DNA of 64,000 bases from Alistipes sp. (GTDB lineage Bacteria > Bacteroidota > Bacteroidia > Bacteroidales > Rikenellaceae). The notes under the pieces were generated by a model, which saw only the letters and a list, made by a program, of their open reading frames with translations, was not told the DNA's origin and made no database searches. Below are positions 7,316-16,382 of this stretch, piece by piece. The stretch covers positions 1 to 64,000 of the forward strand of contig JAFNXN010000017.1 of NCBI GenBank assembly GCA_017379015.1, in the 5' to 3' direction. Position 1 is the stretch's first letter. Each line of letters opens with the position of its first letter. Both the position numbers and the translations under genes were made by a program.

Positions 7316-8563
7316 ATGAAACGACTTATCATGCTTTGCGCTCTACTCCTTATGGCATGTGGAGTAGAGACCACCACCGAAAAGAGTATCGACAGCTTCG
7401 TGCGCGTCGACGGTGCAAACCTCATCACACCCACAGGCGACACGCTCTTCATCCGTGGCACAAACCTCGGCAACTGGCTAAACCCCGAGGGCTACATGTT
7501 TGGTTTCCGCAGCGTCAACTCGGCGCACTTCATCGACGAGATGCTACGCCAGGCTGTAGGTCCTGCAGCCACTGACATGTTCTGGAAGAACTTTAAGGAT
7601 AACTACATCACCGAGGCGGACATCGCGTTTATCGCATCGACGGGTGCAAACACCATCCGTCTACCCTTCCACTACAAGCTCTTCACCAACGAAGATTATA
7701 TGGGTCTTACGGCAAATCAGGATGGCTTCGAGCGTATCGATCAGGTTGTAGAGTGGTGTCGCAAGCACAATCTATACGTCATCCTCGACATGCACGACGC
7801 ACCCGGTGGACAGACAGGCGACAACATCGACGACTCGTATGGCTACCCCTGGTTATTGGAGTGCGAGACAAGCCAAGCACTCTATGCCGACATCTGGCGA
7901 CGCATTGCCGAGCACTATAAGGATGAGCCAGTAGTGTTGGGCTACGACCTTCTAAATGAGCCTATTGCCCCATACTTTGGCGACGATGTAGCCGTGCTCA
8001 ACAGCAAGCTTAAGGCTCTCTATCGCATTGGCTTCGATGCTATCCGCGAGGTCGACAAGAACCATATAGTAATCCTTGGCGGCGCACAGTGGAATAGCAA
8101 CTTTGAGCCTCTTGAGGAGTCTAAGTTCGATGCTCAGGTGATGTACTCGTGTCATCGCTATGGCGGCGACCCTACACCTGAGGCCATTACGTCGTTTATC
8201 GCCTTTAGAGATAAGACCAACCGTCCGATGTATATGGGCGAGATAGGTCATAACACCTACGAGTGGATGACACAGTTCTCACGCACAATGACGGAGAACA
8301 ACATCGGCTATACCTACTGGCCATACAAGAAGATCGGCAGCAGCTCATGGGTAGGCTTCACAGCTCCCGAGGCATGGCAGAGCCTCATAGATTTTGCCGA
8401 GAGCGATCGCTCGAGCTACGAGAAGATCCGCACGGCACGCGAAGCTGCAGGAGGCAGTGCCAAGCTGCTTGAGGCCCTTAATGCCCTTAGTGAGGCCGTG
8501 AAGTTTGAGAACTGCTCGGTGGACAAAGAGTATATCAAGACCCTAGGGCTTAGCGCAGAGTAG
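7316..8563 (+). CDS. Glycoside hydrolase family 5 lipoprotein
   Basis: A 415-residue (beta/alpha)8 glycosidase with a lipobox Cys at residue 15 (LMAC). GH5 features are the NTIRLPF strand (Arg115), DMHDAPGG (His160), the acid/base Glu215 in LLNEP and the nucleophile Glu309 in YMGEIG. It probably acts in the periplasm or at the surface on a beta-linked glucan or mannan; the subfamily cannot be told from the sequence. A sodium:solute symporter follows 28 bp downstream, suggesting release and uptake of a sugar. Confidence 0.82.
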   Translation: MKRLIMLCALLLMACGVETTTEKSIDSFVRVDGANLITPTGDTLFIRGTNLGNWLNPEGYMFGFRSVNSAHFIDEMLRQAVGPAATDMFWKNFKDNYITEADIAFIASTGANTIRLPFHYKLFTNEDYMGLTANQDGFERIDQVVEWCRKHNLYVILDMHDAPGGQTGDNIDDSYGYPWLLECETSQALYADIWRRIAEHYKDEPVVLGYDLLNEPIAPYFGDDVAVLNSKLKALYRIGFDAIREVDKNHIVILGGAQWNSNFEPLEESKFDAQVMYSCHRYGGDPTPEAITSFIAFRDKTNRPMYMGEIGHNTYEWMTQFSRTMTENNIGYTYWPYKKIGSSSWVGFTAPEAWQSLIDFAESDRSSYEKIRTAREAAGGSAKLLEALNALSEAVKFENCSVDKEYIKTLGLSAE

Positions 8564-8591
8564 TCATCTATACATCAATTAGTTAGCACCA

Positions 8592-10031
8592 ATGTCGCCA
8601 ATCGTAGTCATACTCACCATAGCTGCCTACTGCACGGTACTCTTCACCGTGGCATGGCTCAGCTCGCGAGGTATGACAGCCGAGAAATTCTTCACCGCTG
8701 GACGCTCCACGCCTCGCATCGTTGCTGCTATTGCGATGGTGGGTGCTGCGATGTCGGGCGTGACATATATCTCGGTGCCAGGCACTGTTGCTGCCGACAG
8801 CTTCTCATATTTACAGACCACGCTGGGATTTGTCATCGGCTATGTGGTCATCGCCTACCTACTCATACCCCTATACTATCGTCTAGGCGTAGTATCGCTG
8901 TACGAGTACCTAGAGCGTCGCTTTGGTGAGAGCGAGCATCGCACGGGGGCATGGCTCTTCTTCATCTCGAAGATCATGTCGGCATCGCTACGCGCCTACG
9001 TGGTTTGCGAGGTACTGCAGAGCCTTCTCTACGATAAACTTGGGCTACCATTTGCCATCAATGCCCTTGCCATGATGCTCTTCGTATGGCTCTATACACG
9101 TCGTGGCGGTGTGAGAGCTGTGGTATGGGTCGAGATGCTTAAGAGTCTACTGATGAGCCTTAGTGTGGTGATGTGCATCATCTTCGTTATTCGAGCCCTA
9201 GAGCTCAGCTCCTTTGAGGCACTTAGAGAGATCTACAAGAGCGATTACTCGGATGTTCTCTTTTTGGACAACCCGCTAGATAGGCGTTACTTCTTCAAGC
9301 AGGTCGTGGCGGGAGCCTTCCTTGTCATCGCCATGACGGGATTGGATCAAGATATGATGCAGACGATGCTCACCTGCCGCACACAGCGTGATGCACAGCG
9401 CGGCATGCTCAGCTCGATAGCCATCCAGAGTGTTGTCATTCTACTCTTCCTGCTACTCGGCGCACTGCTCTACATCTTCATAGATAGCCGTGGGCTAACC
9501 ATCGCGCGAGGTGATGATCTCTTCGGCTATGTCGCCACCGAGTGCGGGCTACCTACCACCATTGGCATACTCTTTCTCACAGGTCTTATTGCCTCGACAT
9601 TCTCGTCGGCAGGCTCGGCACTTACCGCCCTCACCACATCATTTTCTCTTGATATCCTTGGGGCGAAGAGAGAGAATGCCTCACTACGCAAACGTGTACA
9701 TTTAGCCATAGCTCTGGCGATAACCCTCCTCATCATCGCATTCGAGAGATGGTCCACATCGGGAGCTATAACGCTGATCTTCACCCTAGCAAGCTATACC
9801 TACGGACCACTACTGGGTCTCTTCGCATTTGGACTATTCACGCAACGTATGCCACGCCGTGGCGCAGTGCTGCTGATGTCAGCACTATCGCCCACGCTGA
9901 GCTACCTACTTGCCAATAGCTCCGAGCAACTTCTGCGAGGCTACACCTTTAGCTACGAGATTATCATCGTTAATGCCACGATAATGTTCCTCGGTCTCTA
10001 CGCACTATCGCGCCGAAGAGCCACAACGTAG
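8592..10031 (+). CDS. Sodium:solute symporter family transporter
   Basis: A 479-residue integral membrane protein with about 13 predicted helices and the SSF pattern: an early helix followed by R-x-x-x-x-x-A-x-x-M-x-G-A-x-M-S-G and a central SALTALTTSF-type segment. SSF proteins import sugars, amino acids or sialic acid with Na+. The upstream GH5 enzyme 28 bp away makes a sugar substrate plausible, but that is inference. A strong hairpin at 10065-10104 ends the unit. Confidence 0.8.
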   Translation: MSPIVVILTIAAYCTVLFTVAWLSSRGMTAEKFFTAGRSTPRIVAAIAMVGAAMSGVTYISVPGTVAADSFSYLQTTLGFVIGYVVIAYLLIPLYYRLGVVSLYEYLERRFGESEHRTGAWLFFISKIMSASLRAYVVCEVLQSLLYDKLGLPFAINALAMMLFVWLYTRRGGVRAVVWVEMLKSLLMSLSVVMCIIFVIRALELSSFEALREIYKSDYSDVLFLDNPLDRRYFFKQVVAGAFLVIAMTGLDQDMMQTMLTCRTQRDAQRGMLSSIAIQSVVILLFLLLGALLYIFIDSRGLTIARGDDLFGYVATECGLPTTIGILFLTGLIASTFSSAGSALTALTTSFSLDILGAKRENASLRKRVHLAIALAITLLIIAFERWSTSGAITLIFTLASYTYGPLLGLFAFGLFTQRMPRRGAVLLMSALSPTLSYLLANSSEQLLRGYTFSYEIIIVNATIMFLGLYALSRRRATT

Positions 10032-10064
10032 AGCATAGCGGGCATCGAGCATCGCAAAAATAAG

Positions 10065-10104
10065 ACTCCTCGGATGGGAAATAGTGTGATCCCATCCGAG
10101 GAGT
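10065..10104. terminator. Bidirectional terminator
   Basis: A perfect 15-bp stem (10065-10079 with 10090-10104) and a 10-nt loop, followed by TTTAATTTATT. It separates two convergent genes (symporter and CoA-transferase). Confidence 0.8.
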
Positions 10105-10142
10105 TTAATTTATTGCCGCTGTGTGCAGCAATCTAGAAGAGG

Positions 10143-11432
10143 TTACGCACGTAGGAAGCCGATACCAAAACGCTCAACTGCTGCACGCTCCAGCTCCTCA
10201 CGAACCGATGGATCGGCAATCGAGATAAGAAGCTTGGCACGCTGTGCTAGCGACTTATTGCGTAGGTAGACGATACCATGCTCCGTAGCGATATACTGCG
10301 CCTGGAAACGTGTGGTAACAACACCTGCACCCTTAGTCAGCGTTGGGACAATCTTTGAGATACCCTTGCTGGTGATCGATGGTAGGGCGATAAAGCACTT
10401 GCCACCTTCGGACAAAGCACCACCATACATAAAGTCGTGCTGACCACCTACGCCCGAGAAGATACGCTCACCGATGCTATCAGCACAAATCTGACCTGTG
10501 AGGTCGATCTCGATAGCTGAGTTTACAGCCATAACACGAGGGTTCTGGCGAATGTTCTGTGGGTCGTTGGTCCACGCCACATCGCGAATTACCACGTCGC
10601 GGTTGCCATCGAGGTAGTCGTAAAGACGCTGGCTACCAAGACATAGGCAAGCTACCGACTGACCAGGATAGATCTTCTTAAGTGAGTTATCGATGATACC
10701 CTTCTGGATGAGAGGCACCACGCCATCGGTCATCGCCTCGGTGTGTAGTCCGAGGTGCTTATGTCCATGCAAGGCATCGAGCACAGCATTAGGAATACCA
10801 CCTACGCCAATCTGCAACGTTGCACCATCGGGGATCTCCTGAGCAATGAAGTTACCAATGCGACGCTCAACATCGTTGGGCACAACAGTAGGCACCTCAA
10901 CAAGTGGCTCGTCACCACGTACCATAGCATCGATCTTCGATACATGAATTACAGGATCACCAAAGGTGCGAGGCATATACTTGTTTACCTGTGCGATGAT
11001 GGTCTTTGAGCACTCGGCAGCCGAGAATGCGAGGTCGGCAGAGACACCATACGAGCAGTAGCCCTCCTCGTCAGGCTCCGACACATTTAGCAACGTAACA
11101 TCGAGAGGCACCTGACCTGAACGGAACAAGAATGGAATCTCGCCCAAGAATGCAGGGATGGTCTGAGCAACGCCCGAGTTGATGGCGTTACGAAGGTTGT
11201 TGGCAACAAAGAAGCTCAGAGGCTCAAACGAGTCACGTAGCTCAGCCTTTGCATAGGGGGCATCGAAGCGACCAATGGCGAAGGCAGTGTAGACCTTCAC
11301 GTCGCGAAGCTCTGGGGCACGGTCGGTCATCGCCTGCACCAATACCTCAGGAATAGATGTCGAACCCTGGATAAAAACCGAGTCGCCCGACTTGATGAGT
11401 TTCACGGCCTCAGCCGCACTTACTAATTTCAT
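10143..11432 (-). CDS. Acyl-CoA hydrolase/CoA-transferase (4-hydroxybutyrate CoA-transferase-like)
   Basis: Encodes about 429 residues from the ATG at 11432 (MKLVSAAEAV), which matches the family start. An upstream in-frame ATG at 11480 would add 16 unlikely residues. The glycine loop GVGGIPNAVL is followed by LHTEAMTDG, whose Glu is the expected catalytic residue that forms the glutamyl-CoA thioester. A GVGGQHDF motif lies near the C-terminal third. It is the last gene of the iorA-iorB-aminotransferase run, so it probably moves CoA from an aryl-acetyl-CoA product to acetate or a similar acid. The exact acyl partner is not deducible. Confidence 0.78.
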   Translation of the reverse strand: MKLVSAAEAVKLIKSGDSVFIQGSTSIPEVLVQAMTDRAPELRDVKVYTAFAIGRFDAPYAKAELRDSFEPLSFFVANNLRNAINSGVAQTIPAFLGEIPFLFRSGQVPLDVTLLNVSEPDEEGYCSYGVSADLAFSAAECSKTIIAQVNKYMPRTFGDPVIHVSKIDAMVRGDEPLVEVPTVVPNDVERRIGNFIAQEIPDGATLQIGVGGIPNAVLDALHGHKHLGLHTEAMTDGVVPLIQKGIIDNSLKKIYPGQSVACLCLGSQRLYDYLDGNRDVVIRDVAWTNDPQNIRQNPRVMAVNSAIEIDLTGQICADSIGERIFSGVGGQHDFMYGGALSEGGKCFIALPSITSKGISKIVPTLTKGAGVVTTRFQAQYIATEHGIVYLRNKSLAQRAKLLISIADPSVREELERAAVERFGIGFLRA

Positions 11433-11486
11433 ATATACGTTAGGTTGTTTAATTAGGGCTGTCCTTAGCGGGCAGCCCAATAATTA

Positions 11487-12803
11487 TTAGTAATCCTGAG
11501 AGAATAGACGCAGACGCTTATCAAGCTCGTCGTACTGATAGTCCGAGATCATCGACACACAGCCTCGCAAGCCCTCGCGGGTACTACCCGTAGGCGCAAG
11601 CGTGATTGCCGAGATACCGTAGTAGATAAGCTTGTTGATAAGCTGCTCACCGGTCATATCCTTATAGCCAAACGTGAAGAAGAAGCCATCGCTAACCTCC
11701 TGCTCGCAGTCCTTGTCGTAGACGATGTGGAAGCCATTCTTTACCATGATCTCTTTAACGCGCTGTGCACGACGTGCATACTCACGAGTGTGACCTACGA
11801 AGTCGAGACGGCCATCTGATGCTGCACGGAACATAGCTGCAAGAGCATACTGTGCAGAGTGTGGCACACCCGACGAGAGCACATAAAGGATGTTGAATAT
11901 GAAGTTACGACGGAACTGACCATCGTTACCATAGCGTTTAGCAAAGCCCTCGTAGCAACGCTCAGCAAGCGTTGGGTTAAGAGCCACAACAGCGATACGC
12001 TGACCAGCATACGAGAACATCTTCGAGCCAGACAACAGGTGCAAGCAGTTGTTCGTATAGCGAGCCACAGATGGCTGGTAAGGAGCTTCAAATGGCTTAG
12101 AACGATCCTCGCGGAAGTCCATATTGAGGTATGCGAGGTCCTCGACAACGATCACATCGTACTTAGTAGCCATGCGACCGATGATCTCGAGCTCCTCCTC
12201 CGTTAGACACATCCACGTTGGGTTGTTAGGGTTTGAGTATACGATACCACTCACACGACCCTGTGAGAGGATCTCCTCGAGCTTAGCCTCAAGAGCAGCA
12301 CCACGGAAGTCGATAACGTCGAACGACTCGTAGCGCACACCCTGCACCTTACACTGCGCCTTCTGAACAGGGAAGCCTGGGTCGATGAAGAGGATAGTGT
12401 CACGATCCTCACGCATCTGTGTAAGAGCCATGAATGTGGCGAAAGCACCCTGCATAGAGCCTACCGTAGGCACGAAGCACATAGGAGGAATATCAAGGTT
12501 GATGAATGCCTTAACGAAGCGCGATGCCTCCTTGGTCAATGGCTCGATACCTGTGATGAGTGGGTACTTAGAGCCTACACCAGCAAGCAGTGCCTCGTGT
12601 TCAGCCTCGATACCGATCATCTCGGCAGGAAGACCAGGCTCACCAATCTCCATACGGATATACTCCACACCAGTCTTAGCCTCGATATCCTTCACCACGC
12701 TAACGAACTGACGGATAGATGCAGCACCAAGCTCCTTGGCGTTGCGCAGACCATTGGCGATACAGATATTATCAACCGTCTGCTTATCTAATGGGCGATC
12801 CAT
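11487..12803 (-). CDS. PLP-dependent class I/II aminotransferase
   Basis: A 438-residue fold-type I aminotransferase. It has SNPNNPTW around the cofactor-binding Asn, a D-L-A-Y segment, and the Schiff-base lysine in LSGSKMFSYAGQR. It lies between iorB (3 bp gap) and the CoA-transferase gene, so its likely job is to turn an aromatic or branched amino acid into the 2-oxo acid used by IorAB. Substrate specificity is inferred only from this context. Confidence 0.8.
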   Translation of the reverse strand: MDRPLDKQTVDNICIANGLRNAKELGAASIRQFVSVVKDIEAKTGVEYIRMEIGEPGLPAEMIGIEAEHEALLAGVGSKYPLITGIEPLTKEASRFVKAFINLDIPPMCFVPTVGSMQGAFATFMALTQMREDRDTILFIDPGFPVQKAQCKVQGVRYESFDVIDFRGAALEAKLEEILSQGRVSGIVYSNPNNPTWMCLTEEELEIIGRMATKYDVIVVEDLAYLNMDFREDRSKPFEAPYQPSVARYTNNCLHLLSGSKMFSYAGQRIAVVALNPTLAERCYEGFAKRYGNDGQFRRNFIFNILYVLSSGVPHSAQYALAAMFRAASDGRLDFVGHTREYARRAQRVKEIMVKNGFHIVYDKDCEQEVSDGFFFTFGYKDMTGEQLINKLIYYGISAITLAPTGSTREGLRGCVSMISDYQYDELDKRLRLFSQDY

Positions 12804-12806
12804 AGT

Positions 12807-13388
12807 CTACTTCTTAATAGAGTTATCGTAACCAGCACGCACTGCAGCGAGGTTCTTCTCGATCACCTCCTCGCCCTTACGAGCGAAGATACGACGGATA
12901 CCTGCCTCGATCTTCTCGAACTCGATGTCGAGCATAGGGATAGCAGCACCAAGAAGCACCATGTTAGCTGCCTGAAGTGGAGCACCAGCATCCTTAGCAA
13001 GCTGCTCAACATTGAGCGATACGCAGTTAGGAAGTGCGGCAAGGTGCTTGTTAAGCTCCTCATCTGCAGGATAGTTAGGGATGTTGATAAATGGCACGTT
13101 CGAGGTAACCACCCAACCATCCTTCTTCAAGTACTCGAGGTAGCGAAGAGCCTCCATAGGCTCCAACGAGATGATGATGTCGGCACCGCCCTTGGCGATG
13201 AGGTCCGATGCAATAGGGTCGGTCGAAAGACGCAAGTTACTCTGCACGTCGCCGCCACGCTGGCTCATGCCGTGAACCTCTGCCTGCTTGATGTTCCAAC
13301 CCTCGGCCATAGCTGCCTCGCCGATAACCGTAGCAATCGACAGAATACCCTGTCCGCCGACGCCTGCCAAAATAATATCTTTTTTCAT
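12807..13388 (-). CDS. iorB: Indolepyruvate oxidoreductase subunit beta
   Basis: A 193-residue gamma-type subunit of 2-oxoacid:ferredoxin oxidoreductases. The N-terminal motif GVGGQGILS and the VHGMSQRGGDVQSNLR segment are characteristic. With IorA it decarboxylates aryl pyruvates to aryl-acetyl-CoA and reduces ferredoxin. The length is normal. The gene is 31 bp after iorA. Confidence 0.88.
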   Translation of the reverse strand: MKKDIILAGVGGQGILSIATVIGEAAMAEGWNIKQAEVHGMSQRGGDVQSNLRLSTDPIASDLIAKGGADIIISLEPMEALRYLEYLKKDGWVVTSNVPFINIPNYPADEELNKHLAALPNCVSLNVEQLAKDAGAPLQAANMVLLGAAIPMLDIEFEKIEAGIRRIFARKGEEVIEKNLAAVRAGYDNSIKK

Positions 13389-13419
13389 TGTCGTTTCCTT
13401 AGTTTAGTTGTTAGCGGAC

Positions 13420-15042
13420 TTACTCCTTCTTAGCAGCTGCTGCCTTAGCCTTAGCATGACGCTTAGCAGTCTGAATACACTCGCGACGTGGGATGATTAC
13501 AGATACACCGTTGTACTCGATCTCCTCGCGAAGGATGGTCTTGATCTCCTCCATGTTCTTTGGTAGAGGCACCACTACACGTACGTGGTCAGGGTGTACG
13601 CCCAAGCCACGGCAGATGTCCTCAAGCTTACCAGTACCGGCAGAGTCCTGACCTCCAGTCATACCAGTGGTAAGGTTATCCGAGATGACAACAACAACGT
13701 TAGCACGCGAGTTAACGCAATCCAACAAGCCAGTCATACCTGAGTGGGTGAATGTAGAGTCACCGATAACTGCAAATGCAGGGAACTGACCAGCATCCGA
13801 AGCACCCTTAGCCATGGTGATTGAAGCACCCATCTCTACGCATGCGTGAAGAGCCTGGAATGGAGGCAACGCACCAAGAGTATAGCAACCGATATCACCA
13901 AAGATACGAGGATTCTCGTACTCGGCAGCAACCTCGTTAAGTGCCTTATACATATCGCGGTGACCGCAACCCTGGCACAATGCAGGTGGACGTGCTACAA
14001 CGATGTCGTCAGCCTCGAGGTTCTCCAAAGCAGCCATACCTAACGCCTTACGTACTGAGTCGGGGTTAAGCTCACCTACACGTGGGAGATCGCCTGTTAG
14101 GCGGCCCTTAACCGTAACAGTCGAAGGCACGATGGCACGTACCATCTCCTCGACAACAGGCTGACCCTCCTCCATAACGATGATCTCCTTAGCACCATCC
14201 TCAACCATCTTGAGGATAAGAGCCTCAGGAAGTGGATACTGCGACACCTTGAGTACGCTACGCTCCTTGCAGTCGGCAGCATTCTCCATATAGTAGTTGT
14301 AGGCGATACCTGTGCAGATAACACCACGCTCAGGGTTAGTACCCTTAGTGTACCAGTTGAACTTAGACTCTACGGCAGCCTTCATCAAGTCGTTCTGCTG
14401 CTCGAGGAGCTTCACATAACGACGCTTAGCAAATGCTGGAAGAAGGATCCATGTGCGCACATCCTCGGGACGGTTGATCTCGTTCTGCTTGCGTGGCTCG
14501 TCAGTAAGGTTTACTACGGCACGTGAGTGAGCCATACGTGTTGTCACACGCATCAACACTGGGAGCTTAACAGCCTCAGAGAGCTCGAACGCTGCACGTG
14601 TCATCTCGTAGGCCTCCTGCTGCGATGATGGCTCGAAGATAGGCATCATAGCAAACTTGCCGTAGAAACGTGAGTCCTGCTCGTTCTGTGATGAGTGCAT
14701 TGATGGATCGTCGGCAGCAACAACAACCAAACCACCATTAACGCCAGTCATCGCTGAGTTAACAAATGGGTCGGCAGCAACGTTCATACCAACGTGCTTC
14801 ATACATACCAAGGCACGCTTGCCCATGTACGACATACCGAGTGCGCCCTCCATGGCAGTCTTCTCGTTAGTAGCCCAGCGGCAGAAGATCTTGTTCTCGG
14901 CATCGCCACGCTTCTCCTCGCGTAGCTGGATAAATTCTGTAATTTCGGTTGACGGAGTACCGGGGTATGCGTAAACACCCGACAGACCAGAGTCGATGGC
15001 GGCCTGTGCAATGGCCTCGTCACCGAGAAGTAGTTTTCTCAT
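13420..15042 (-). CDS. iorA: Indolepyruvate oxidoreductase subunit alpha, without ferredoxin domain
   Basis: A 540-residue subunit. The N-terminal pyrimidine-type domain begins MRKLLLGDEAIAQAAI. CQGCGHRDMY and GDIGCYTLG precede the thiamine-diphosphate motif GDSTFTHSGMTGLLD...N, with MTGGQDSAG after it. Many IorA proteins end in a domain with two 4Fe-4S clusters. Here the C-terminus is a short Ala/Lys tail and no C-x-x-C-x-x-C motif is seen, so electrons may go to a separate ferredoxin. It is the first gene of the operon, with a -7 box about 55 bp upstream. Confidence 0.87.
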   Translation of the reverse strand: MRKLLLGDEAIAQAAIDSGLSGVYAYPGTPSTEITEFIQLREEKRGDAENKIFCRWATNEKTAMEGALGMSYMGKRALVCMKHVGMNVAADPFVNSAMTGVNGGLVVVAADDPSMHSSQNEQDSRFYGKFAMMPIFEPSSQQEAYEMTRAAFELSEAVKLPVLMRVTTRMAHSRAVVNLTDEPRKQNEINRPEDVRTWILLPAFAKRRYVKLLEQQNDLMKAAVESKFNWYTKGTNPERGVICTGIAYNYYMENAADCKERSVLKVSQYPLPEALILKMVEDGAKEIIVMEEGQPVVEEMVRAIVPSTVTVKGRLTGDLPRVGELNPDSVRKALGMAALENLEADDIVVARPPALCQGCGHRDMYKALNEVAAEYENPRIFGDIGCYTLGALPPFQALHACVEMGASITMAKGASDAGQFPAFAVIGDSTFTHSGMTGLLDCVNSRANVVVVISDNLTTGMTGGQDSAGTGKLEDICRGLGVHPDHVRVVVPLPKNMEEIKTILREEIEYNGVSVIIPRRECIQTAKRHAKAKAAAAKKE

Positions 15043-15479
15043 ATCGTTTATTGTTTTAGGTTTGTCTGTTAATTATAAATATTATGGTTGATTTTGTCAA
15101 AGTTACAACTTTTTTCTTATACTAAGAAATAAATACTGAAAAAAGTATATAAAAATCGACAAATAGAGTGACGACCGAGGTGGGCTTGGAGGAGGAAAAG
15201 GGGTAGGATTTGGGTGAGCTTTGAGATTAGGAGATTGGGGAATTTAAGGATAATCGCTAAATTCACTAAACTCTCTAATCACAACCTAAATCAGCACCAC
15301 GACCTTATTTGTTGTCAGAGTGGTGTAGTAGTGGAACTATCACAACAAACTCGATTTCTTGATAGAAGAGGTTAGATGTTACCTCGATTAAGAGATTGCC
15401 CCGGATGGGACATACTTAGCGTATTTCCCATTCGGGGCAATGATTGAGAGGTAAGCAGATGACCTCTTATCTCAAGAAA
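15043..15479. other. Intergenic region before iorA
   Basis: Contains the iorA promoter (15098-15105), an A+T-rich segment, an imperfect inverted repeat at about 15225-15282 (GATTAG ... CTAATC) and, from 15354 on, a long nested hairpin described separately. No plausible gene is seen. Confidence 0.6.
15098..15105 (-). promoter_or_regulatory. -7 box of the iorA operon
   Basis: TAACTTTG on the minus strand, 55 bp upstream of the iorA ATG. The -33 box is weak. Confidence 0.5.
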
Positions 15480-15480
15480 T
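15354..15480. repeat. Long nested hairpin, dispersed copy (unit 5)
   Basis: Layers from outside in: ATTTCTTGA (15354-15362) with TCAAGAAAT (15472-15480); AGAGGT with ACCTCT; TTACCTC with GAGGTAA; ATTGCCCC with GGGGCAAT; and the apical GATGGGA...TCCCATT hairpin (15404-15432) with a TACTTAGCGTA tip. It is related to the tandem units at 16514-17012. Its outer arm reaches the stop codon of ridA, so it may end ridA transcription. Confidence 0.75.
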
Positions 15481-15854
15481 TACTTGATGGCGATAGCGTC
15501 GATCTCAACCAACGCACCCATAGGAAGAGCACCTACCTGGTAGCAGATACGCGCTGGCTTGTCACCAGTGAAGAACTCTGCATAGATGGCATTCATAGCA
15601 CCGAAGTCGGCGATATTTGCCAAGAGTACAGTAGTCTTAGCCACGTCGTCGAACGAGTAACCAGCCTCGTTGAGGATATAGCCAAGGTTTGTGAGTGCCT
15701 GACGTGTCTGAGCCTCTACGCCCTCAGCCATCTGACCTGTAGCACCGTCAATAGGTAGCTGACCAGAGATGTAGAGAGTTGCGTCATGAGCGATAGCCTG
15801 TGAATATGGACCTACTGCCTTAGGTGCCAAAGGTGAAGCGATAACTTTTTTCAT
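15480..15854 (-). CDS. ridA: RidA family reactive enamine/imine deaminase
   Basis: A 124-residue protein of normal length. It has the family's signature C-terminal segment, with the conserved Arg and A-L-P-M-G-A-L-V-E-I-D. RidA hydrolyses reactive enamines and imines made by PLP enzymes such as threonine dehydratase. It is transcribed divergently from the lipoprotein at 15945 through a symmetrical promoter region. Its stop codon overlaps the outer arm of a long nested hairpin. Confidence 0.9.
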   Translation of the reverse strand: MKKVIASPLAPKAVGPYSQAIAHDATLYISGQLPIDGATGQMAEGVEAQTRQALTNLGYILNEAGYSFDDVAKTTVLLANIADFGAMNAIYAEFFTGDKPARICYQVGALPMGALVEIDAIAIK

Positions 15855-15904
15855 ATTCTTATCTGTTTTAAGTATTTTGTGTAACGTTTTTGCAATGTGT
15901 TTAC

Positions 15905-15923
15905 TATCTTTGTGACAAAGATA
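15905..15923. promoter_or_regulatory. Symmetrical divergent -7 boxes
   Basis: TATCTTTG (15905-15912, plus strand) and its inverted copy CAAAGATA (15916-15923, minus strand -7) are separated by three bases. This places back-to-back promoter elements between ridA and the META-like gene. Neither has a perfect -33 box. Confidence 0.45.
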
Positions 15924-15944
15924 ACTATAATTTGTTTTAAAACT

Positions 15945-16382
15945 ATGAAACGTTCAATATTATTTTCTATTGTCATGTCGATTATTGCCATTGCGCTCGT
16001 TGGCTGCTGCGACTGTCGCAAGCTACGCAAGCTCGAGAAGCCACTTCTTGGCACAACATGGCAGCTCGTACAACTTATGGCACGCGACGTAGAGCCAGAG
16101 GCAGATTGCTATACGCTCGTGCTGCGTAGCGACGGCAACCTCTCGGGCAAGGGCGACTCAAACCTCTTCACCGCAAGCTACGAGCAGACAGAGTCGCGCG
16201 AACTAAGTATCGGCGAGCTAGGCACTACGCGACGCTACACGCCTAACCACCAGATGGAGAACGCCTACTTCGATATGCTTCAGAGCGTTACGCACTACGA
16301 GATGGATGCCGACCACATGCTGCTACTCTCGAACGGCACGCTGGTAGCTATCATGAAGGCCGCCACTAATGTCGCAGAGTAG
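15945..16382 (+). CDS. META/HslJ-like lipoprotein
   Basis: Encodes 145 residues from the ATG at 15945. An earlier in-frame ATG at 15897 lies before the predicted -7 box (15905-15912). A lipobox Cys is at about residue 21 (LVGC). The rest resembles a META domain: a G-T-T-W-Q-L start, a polar middle, and an F-x-x-L-x-S-V-x-x-Y ... L-x-L-x-x-G end. The domain occurs in HslJ-type stress proteins, but its biochemical function is unclear. The gene is monocistronic, with the hairpin array downstream. Confidence 0.65.
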   Translation: MKRSILFSIVMSIIAIALVGCCDCRKLRKLEKPLLGTTWQLVQLMARDVEPEADCYTLVLRSDGNLSGKGDSNLFTASYEQTESRELSIGELGTTRRYTPNHQMENAYFDMLQSVTHYEMDADHMLLLSNGTLVAIMKAATNVAE

